DNA of 64,000 nucleotides. Source: Sva-07 sp963698565. GTDB taxonomy: Bacteria > Actinomycetota > Acidimicrobiia > Acidimicrobiales > Ilumatobacteraceae. The stretch covers positions 73,104 through 137,103 of the forward strand of contig CAVORH010000026.1 in assembly GCA_963698565.1 (NCBI GenBank), written 5' to 3'. How positions within the stretch are numbered: the stretch's first letter is position 1; every line of letters starts with the position of its first letter. The position numbers were made by a program, and so were the translations under genes. The notes beneath the pieces were generated by a model that worked only from the letters and a program-made list of their open reading frames with translations, had not been told where the DNA came from and made no database searches. Shown one piece after another: positions 60,159-64,000 of this stretch.

Positions 60159-61688
60159 ATGAGACGCCGTCTGTGGATCTCGTTGATCGGCGTCGTGCTG
60201 ATCACACTGTCGACCCTCGTGTTCAACGTCGCCACCGACAACACACCGATCCTGGGCCTCGACCTGCAAGGTGGAGTCTCGGTCATCCTGGCGCCGGTCG
60301 AACCGGCAACCGAGCAGGACCTGATCATCATCCGCGACCTGATCCGCGACGAGCTCGAGCGTCGCGGCATCGCCGAGCCCGACGTGCGTGTGCAGGGGCA
60401 GACGATCGTGGTCGACCTCCCGGGCGTGCGCGACCAGGACGAGGCACTGAGTGCCGTCGACGTCTCCGGTGTCGTCGAGCTGCGGCCCGTGCTCAACTTC
60501 AGCGATTGCGCGGCCCCGGAGGCGACGCAACCCGCCGTGGGACTGGGTGACGAGACACCGGCACCCGACACCAGTGTGGAGCCGACCGGGTTCCGCCGCC
60601 CGCAGGCGCCGCCGGCGGATTCGATCCCGACCGACACGATCCCGACCGACACGATCCCCGGCGACACCCTGCCGATCGGTCCGGTCGTCGACGAGCCGGT
60701 GGTCACCCAGGCGACGGTCCCCGGAGCGGAGTTGCTGCCCACACGAGACGGCTCGGTCCTGTGTGTCGGTCCGGCACAGGGCACCGGCGAGGTCTTCGAG
60801 AAGGGCAGCGCACAGCTCACCGGCGACCAGGGATGGGGGGTCGCGGTCAACCTTCGTGGTGATGGCCAGGCCACCTGGAACAATCTCGCCAACCAGTGTT
60901 ACAACGCTGCACCGACCTGTCCGTCGACACAGCCCGGCGTGCGTGGTCAGATCGCCATCGTGCTCGACAGCACCATCCAGTCCGCACCGCAGGTGAACCA
61001 GCCGAACTTCACCGACTCGGTGGCGATCACCGGCGACTTCTCCCGTCAAGAGGCCAGCGACCTCGCGAACGTGCTCAACCGCGGCGCCTTCCCCGTCGAG
61101 GTCGAAGCCCAGGAAGCCCGCACGGTGTCGGCATCGGCGGGTACCGACTCGCTCCGGGCAGCGATCATCGCCGGGCTGATCGGCCTCGTGCTGGTCCTGG
61201 TCTTCCTCGTCGCCTACTACCGCTGGCTGGCGCTCGTGATCGTCGGCGGCATCACCGTGTGGGCCGCGATGGTGTTCACGATGGCATCGTTCGTGTCGGG
61301 GTGGACCAACTACGCCCTGAGCCTCGCGGGCGTCACCGGCATCATCGTGGCGATCGGTGTCACCGTCGACAGCTACGTGGTGTTCTTCGAACGGATCAAG
61401 GACGAGCTCCGCAACGGTCGCACGATCAAGAACGCCGCGCCGCGGAGCTTCAACATGACCTGGCGCACCATCTGGTCCGCCGACGTCGTGTCGTTGATCG
61501 GCGCGTTCATCCTCTTCTGGCTCAGCGTCGGCTCGGTGCGTGGCTTTGCGCTCTACCTCGGACTCACCACCATCTGCGACCTGTTGGTCTGCTACTTCTT
61601 CACCCGTCCCGCCGTGCTCCTGCTCGCGGAGAGCAAGCTGATGGCCAAGCGGGACCACGTCCTCGGCATGAACGTGGCGACGGCATGA
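60159..61688 (+). CDS. secD: Protein translocase subunit SecD
   Basis: SecD, with SecF, uses the proton gradient to complete export through SecYEG. The 509-residue protein has an N-terminal membrane segment, the GLDLQGGVSVIL motif of the P1 domain, and a periplasmic region with a Pro/Thr/Asp insertion (about 145-175). Five C-terminal membrane segments follow, with GVTGIIVAIGVTVDSYVVFFERIKDE. The insertion is encoded by a short 15-base tandem repeat. The secF ATG overlaps its stop (ATGA). Confidence 0.94.
   Translation: MRRRLWISLIGVVLITLSTLVFNVATDNTPILGLDLQGGVSVILAPVEPATEQDLIIIRDLIRDELERRGIAEPDVRVQGQTIVVDLPGVRDQDEALSAVDVSGVVELRPVLNFSDCAAPEATQPAVGLGDETPAPDTSVEPTGFRRPQAPPADSIPTDTIPTDTIPGDTLPIGPVVDEPVVTQATVPGAELLPTRDGSVLCVGPAQGTGEVFEKGSAQLTGDQGWGVAVNLRGDGQATWNNLANQCYNAAPTCPSTQPGVRGQIAIVLDSTIQSAPQVNQPNFTDSVAITGDFSRQEASDLANVLNRGAFPVEVEAQEARTVSASAGTDSLRAAIIAGLIGLVLVLVFLVAYYRWLALVIVGGITVWAAMVFTMASFVSGWTNYALSLAGVTGIIVAIGVTVDSYVVFFERIKDELRNGRTIKNAAPRSFNMTWRTIWSADVVSLIGAFILFWLSVGSVRGFALYLGLTTICDLLVCYFFTRPAVLLLAESKLMAKRDHVLGMNVATA
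60623..60667 (+). repeat. Three-unit 15-base tandem repeat within secD
   Basis: GATCCCGACCGACAC occurs twice in a row, followed by a third unit with three changes. It encodes IPTDT-IPTDT-IPGDT in the periplasmic insertion of SecD. The length is a multiple of three, so changes in copy number would keep the frame. Confidence 0.85.
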
Positions 61689-62845
61689 CGCTCGACACCT
61701 CGGTCTCGGCGTCCGGCATCGGACGACTCTTCCGCGGCCAGACCGCGATCGACTTCTACGGGCGTCGCAGGGTCGGCTTGATCAGTGCGGTCGTGGTCGT
61801 GGTCGTCACCGTGCTGTCGCTGTTCACGCAGGGCCTCAACCTCGGTCTCGACTTCGAGGGCGGTGATGCCTGGGACATTCCCGCGAGCGAGACCTTCGGC
61901 GTCGACGAGGCCGAAGCGGTGTTGCAGGCCAACGACATCTCGACCACGGGAGCACGCATCCAGCTGCGAAGCTCGGAGACCTCCGACGTCGTCACCGTCC
62001 AGGTCGAGGAGCTGCCCCGGGAACAGGCCGCGCAGGTGACCGCCGACTTCGCCGAGGCTGCCGGCGTCACCACACAGGAGATCAGCTTCTCGTTCACCAG
62101 CTCCACCTGGGGTCGTGAGATCACCGAGAAGGCGGTCCGCGCGCTGGTGGTGTTCATCATCATCGTGTCGATCTTCATCTCGATCCGTTTCGAGTGGCGC
62201 ATGGCCCTCGCAGCGATCGCAGCGATGCTCAACGACGTCGTCTTCGCGGTCGGTTTCTACTCGCTGTTCCAATTCGAGGTCACGCCGGCCACCGTGATCG
62301 CATTCCTCACGATCCTCGGCTACTCGCTGTACGACACGATCGTGGTGTTCGACCGTGTCAACGAGAACCAGGGCCGCTATGCGGGCGTTCGTATGCCGTA
62401 CGAGGACATCGTCAACATCTCGATGAACCAGGTGATGATGCGGTCGATGCTCACGAGCTTCTCGTCGATCATCCCCGTCGTGTCGCTCCTGATCCTCGGC
62501 TCGGGCGTCCTCGGCGCCGTGGCGCTGCAGGAGTTCGCTCTCGCGCTGCTGGTCGGCATGATCTCCGGCGTCTACTCCTCGATCTTCATCGCCACGCCGC
62601 TGCTCGCGTACCTCAAGCGTGACACGGGACGCAAGACGCGCCGGGACCGCATGGTCGGCGACGAACTGCGCGCCGCGGTGATGGGTGCGGGTGTCACCGG
62701 GCGGGTCGGTGACCAACGTGTCTCGAGCGACGAACCGCCCGTCGATGCCGACGACGAGCGCGAGCTCGTGGGCTCCGCGGTCGCCCAACCGGCCGACCGG
62801 CTGCTGACGCACCCTCCACGCCCGCGCAAGAAGAAGCGCCGCTGA
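61685..62845 (+). CDS. secF: Protein translocase subunit SecF
   Basis: The partner of SecD. An N-terminal membrane segment (about 30-48) precedes the LDFEGGDAWDI motif of the periplasmic domain. Five membrane segments follow, with TILGYSLYDTIVVFDRVNEN and a characteristic late cluster. The C-terminal 75 residues are charged and end in a lysine/arginine run (KKKRR). At 386 residues it is longer than E. coli SecF mainly because of this cytoplasmic tail. It is coupled to secD by an ATGA overlap. Confidence 0.94.
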   Translation: MTLDTSVSASGIGRLFRGQTAIDFYGRRRVGLISAVVVVVVTVLSLFTQGLNLGLDFEGGDAWDIPASETFGVDEAEAVLQANDISTTGARIQLRSSETSDVVTVQVEELPREQAAQVTADFAEAAGVTTQEISFSFTSSTWGREITEKAVRALVVFIIIVSIFISIRFEWRMALAAIAAMLNDVVFAVGFYSLFQFEVTPATVIAFLTILGYSLYDTIVVFDRVNENQGRYAGVRMPYEDIVNISMNQVMMRSMLTSFSSIIPVVSLLILGSGVLGAVALQEFALALLVGMISGVYSSIFIATPLLAYLKRDTGRKTRRDRMVGDELRAAVMGAGVTGRVGDQRVSSDEPPVDADDERELVGSAVAQPADRLLTHPPRPRKKKRR

Positions 62846-62889
62846 CCACCGCGCTGTCGGTCATCGTCGGCGAGTCGGGCGTCGGGCGG

Positions 62890-62901
62890 TATCCTCCGAC
62901 C
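62890..62901 (+). promoter_or_regulatory. Leaderless promoter of apt
   Basis: TATCCT (62890-62895) ends six bases before ATG 62902. Confidence 0.55.
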
Positions 62902-63429
62902 ATGGCAGGCGACCACGCAGCTCTTCGGAGCCATGTCCGAGAGATCAAGGACTATCCGACCGAGGGCGTGACGTTCCGTGACATCACGCCGCTGCTCGGC
63001 GATGGCACCACCTTCGCCGCGGCCGTGAACGGACTCGTCGACGAGTTCGCCGTGCACTCGATCGATCGGGTCGTCGGGGTCGAGTCACGAGGGTTCATCT
63101 TCGCGTCGGCCGTTGCCTACCGAATCGGTGCCGGCCTCGTCCCGGTCCGCAAGGCGGGCAAGCTCCCGTGGGCGGTGGTGCGCGAGGAGTACGACCTCGA
63201 GTACGGCTCCGACAAGCTCGAGATCCACCGTGATGCAATCCATCCGGGTGAACGGATACTGATCATCGACGACGTCCTCGCCACCGGTGGCACGGCTGCA
63301 GCCACCGCCAAGCTGGTCGAGACACTCGGTGGTGTGATCCTCGGGCTCGGCTTCGTGATCGAACTCGACGAACTGGGAGGGCGTGCCCGCGTGGGGGAGC
63401 GAACCGTGAGGTCGCTCCTGCACTACTGA
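62902..63429 (+). CDS. apt: Adenine phosphoribosyltransferase
   Basis: Apt salvages adenine to AMP using PRPP. The 175-residue type I fold has IKDYPTEGVTFRDITPLLGD at the start, GVESRGFIFASAVAYRIG and the PRPP loop ILIIDDVLATGGTAAA. Length and motifs are normal. It lies between secF and the RelA/SpoT gene, an order shared with mycobacteria. Confidence 0.95.
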   Translation: MAGDHAALRSHVREIKDYPTEGVTFRDITPLLGDGTTFAAAVNGLVDEFAVHSIDRVVGVESRGFIFASAVAYRIGAGLVPVRKAGKLPWAVVREEYDLEYGSDKLEIHRDAIHPGERILIIDDVLATGGTAAATAKLVETLGGVILGLGFVIELDELGGRARVGERTVRSLLHY

Positions 63430-63442
63430 GGCGCAGCAGATC

Positions 63443-64000
63443 ATGGGGACCGTCGACCGTGTGCTCCCGTGGAGGCGACAGAACGTCGAGGTCGCGAACT
63501 CCGAGCTGACACCCCTGCTCGCGTCGTACCGGCGGCGCCACCCGAAGTCGCCGGTGTCGACGATCAGTCGCGCCTACCGGGTCGCCGCCGAGGCTCACCA
63601 GTCGCAGATGCGCTCGAGCGGCGAGAGCTACATCAACCATCCGCTCGCCGTCGCCCAGATCGTCGCCGACATCGGACTCGACGAGGTGTCGGTCACCGCC
63701 GCGCTGCTCCACGACGCGGTCGAGGACACCGAGATCACCGTCGCCGACGTCGAGCGTGACTTCGGCGCCGAGGTGGCCGCGATCGTCGACGGCGTGACCA
63801 AGCTCGAGCGGATCCGATTCGATTCCCGCGAGGAGCAGCAGGCGGCGAGCATGCGCAAGATGCTCGTGGCGATGGCCAAGGACCTGCGGGTCCTGGTCAT
63901 CAAGCTCGCCGACCGGTTGCACAACATGCGCACGATCGCCGCCATGCCGCTGGAGAAGCAGCAGCGGATCGCCCAGGAGACCCTCGACATCTACGCGCCG
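63443..64000 (+). CDS. relA: RelA/SpoT-family (p)ppGpp synthetase/hydrolase, N-terminal part
   Basis: The first 186 codons are present; the gene runs off the right edge without a stop. The HD hydrolase domain is clear: INHPLAVAQIVADIGLDEV, then H90-D91 in ALLHDAVEDTEIT, FGAEVAAIVDGVTKLERI, and VIKLADRLHNMRTI. The metal-binding His and Asp residues are intact, so hydrolase activity is expected; the synthetase and regulatory domains would lie beyond the window. ATG 63443 is 13 bases after apt. In actinobacteria the single long Rel enzyme has this position. Confidence 0.93.
   Translation, partial: MGTVDRVLPWRRQNVEVANSELTPLLASYRRRHPKSPVSTISRAYRVAAEAHQSQMRSSGESYINHPLAVAQIVADIGLDEVSVTAALLHDAVEDTEITVADVERDFGAEVAAIVDGVTKLERIRFDSREEQQAASMRKMLVAMAKDLRVLVIKLADRLHNMRTIAAMPLEKQQRIAQETLDIYAP

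Noticed and set aside
1..64000. tRNA or rRNA genes
   Set aside because: No T-loop-like motif in a cloverleaf context and no rRNA sequence was recognised in the gaps, which are nearly all under 250 bases.

Overview
The window looks like a chromosomal core region of a high-GC actinobacterium. My best guess is the class Acidimicrobiia (Ilumatobacter-like), from gene order and sequence flavour; this is inference, since no rRNA is present. Actinobacterial markers include SepF and DivIVA beside FtsZ with no FtsA, a bacterial proteasome activator (Bpa/PafE type), a mycothiol ligase (MshC type), an F420:NADPH oxidoreductase, an InhA-type enoyl reductase and a phosphatidylinositol-mannoside gene block. 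No tRNA, rRNA, CRISPR array, prophage or insertion sequence was recognised. Genes are packed very tightly, with many ATGA, GTGA and TGATG overlaps.

Layout. 1-1303: tail of an unknown gene, an HNH nuclease-family gene and a lipoate ligase-like gene. 1304-19533: the division and cell wall (dcw) cluster, starting at a MraZ-box promoter: mraZ, rsmH, ftsL-like, ftsI, murE, mraY, murD, ftsW, murG, murC, murB, ftsQ, ftsZ, then pgeF-like, yggS-like, sepF and divIVA. murF is missing from its usual place, as is yggT. 19592-31051: ileS, a frameshifted AKKAP-repeat/DksA-like gene, lspA, an RluA-family synthase, an Rrf2 regulator, a phosphodiesterase-like gene, bpa and dnaE. 31062-37722: an unknown gene, a nitroreductase, a YyaL-like protein, a DUF2087 regulator framed by two related hairpins, inhA/fabI, npdG and mshC. 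37864-47345: plsC, then thrS, a HIT protein, a small membrane protein, PIP synthase, a PatA-like acyltransferase, a GGDEF/EAL protein and a PimA-like mannosyltransferase. 47378-56000: lemA, htpX, a DUF3048 lipoprotein, pdxS, pdxT, yebC, a 1-Cys peroxiredoxin, ruvC, a fused ruvA-ruvB gene and queA. 56016-64000: a SnoaL-like protein, a DUF402 protein, a sigma-factor remnant, a decayed DUF222/HNH gene, tgt, yajC, secD, secF, apt and the start of a RelA/SpoT gene.

Functionally the region joins peptidoglycan precursor synthesis (MurB/C/D/E, MraY, MurG) to septal polymerisation (FtsW, FtsI) and Z-ring assembly (FtsZ, SepF, FtsQ, DivIVA). It also covers phosphoinositide glycolipid synthesis, PLP synthesis, Holliday-junction processing, queuosine modification, Sec export and (p)ppGpp metabolism.

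Three results stand out. First, RuvA and RuvB are encoded as one continuous 541-codon reading frame. Second, at least 16 genes start 6-9 bases after a TANNNT box, the pattern expected for leaderless transcripts, and two of these boxes begin on the stop codon of the gene before. Third, the DksA-like protein has lost all four zinc-finger cysteines, and its Lys/Ala/Pro repeat tract contains two 16-base units that break the reading frame.
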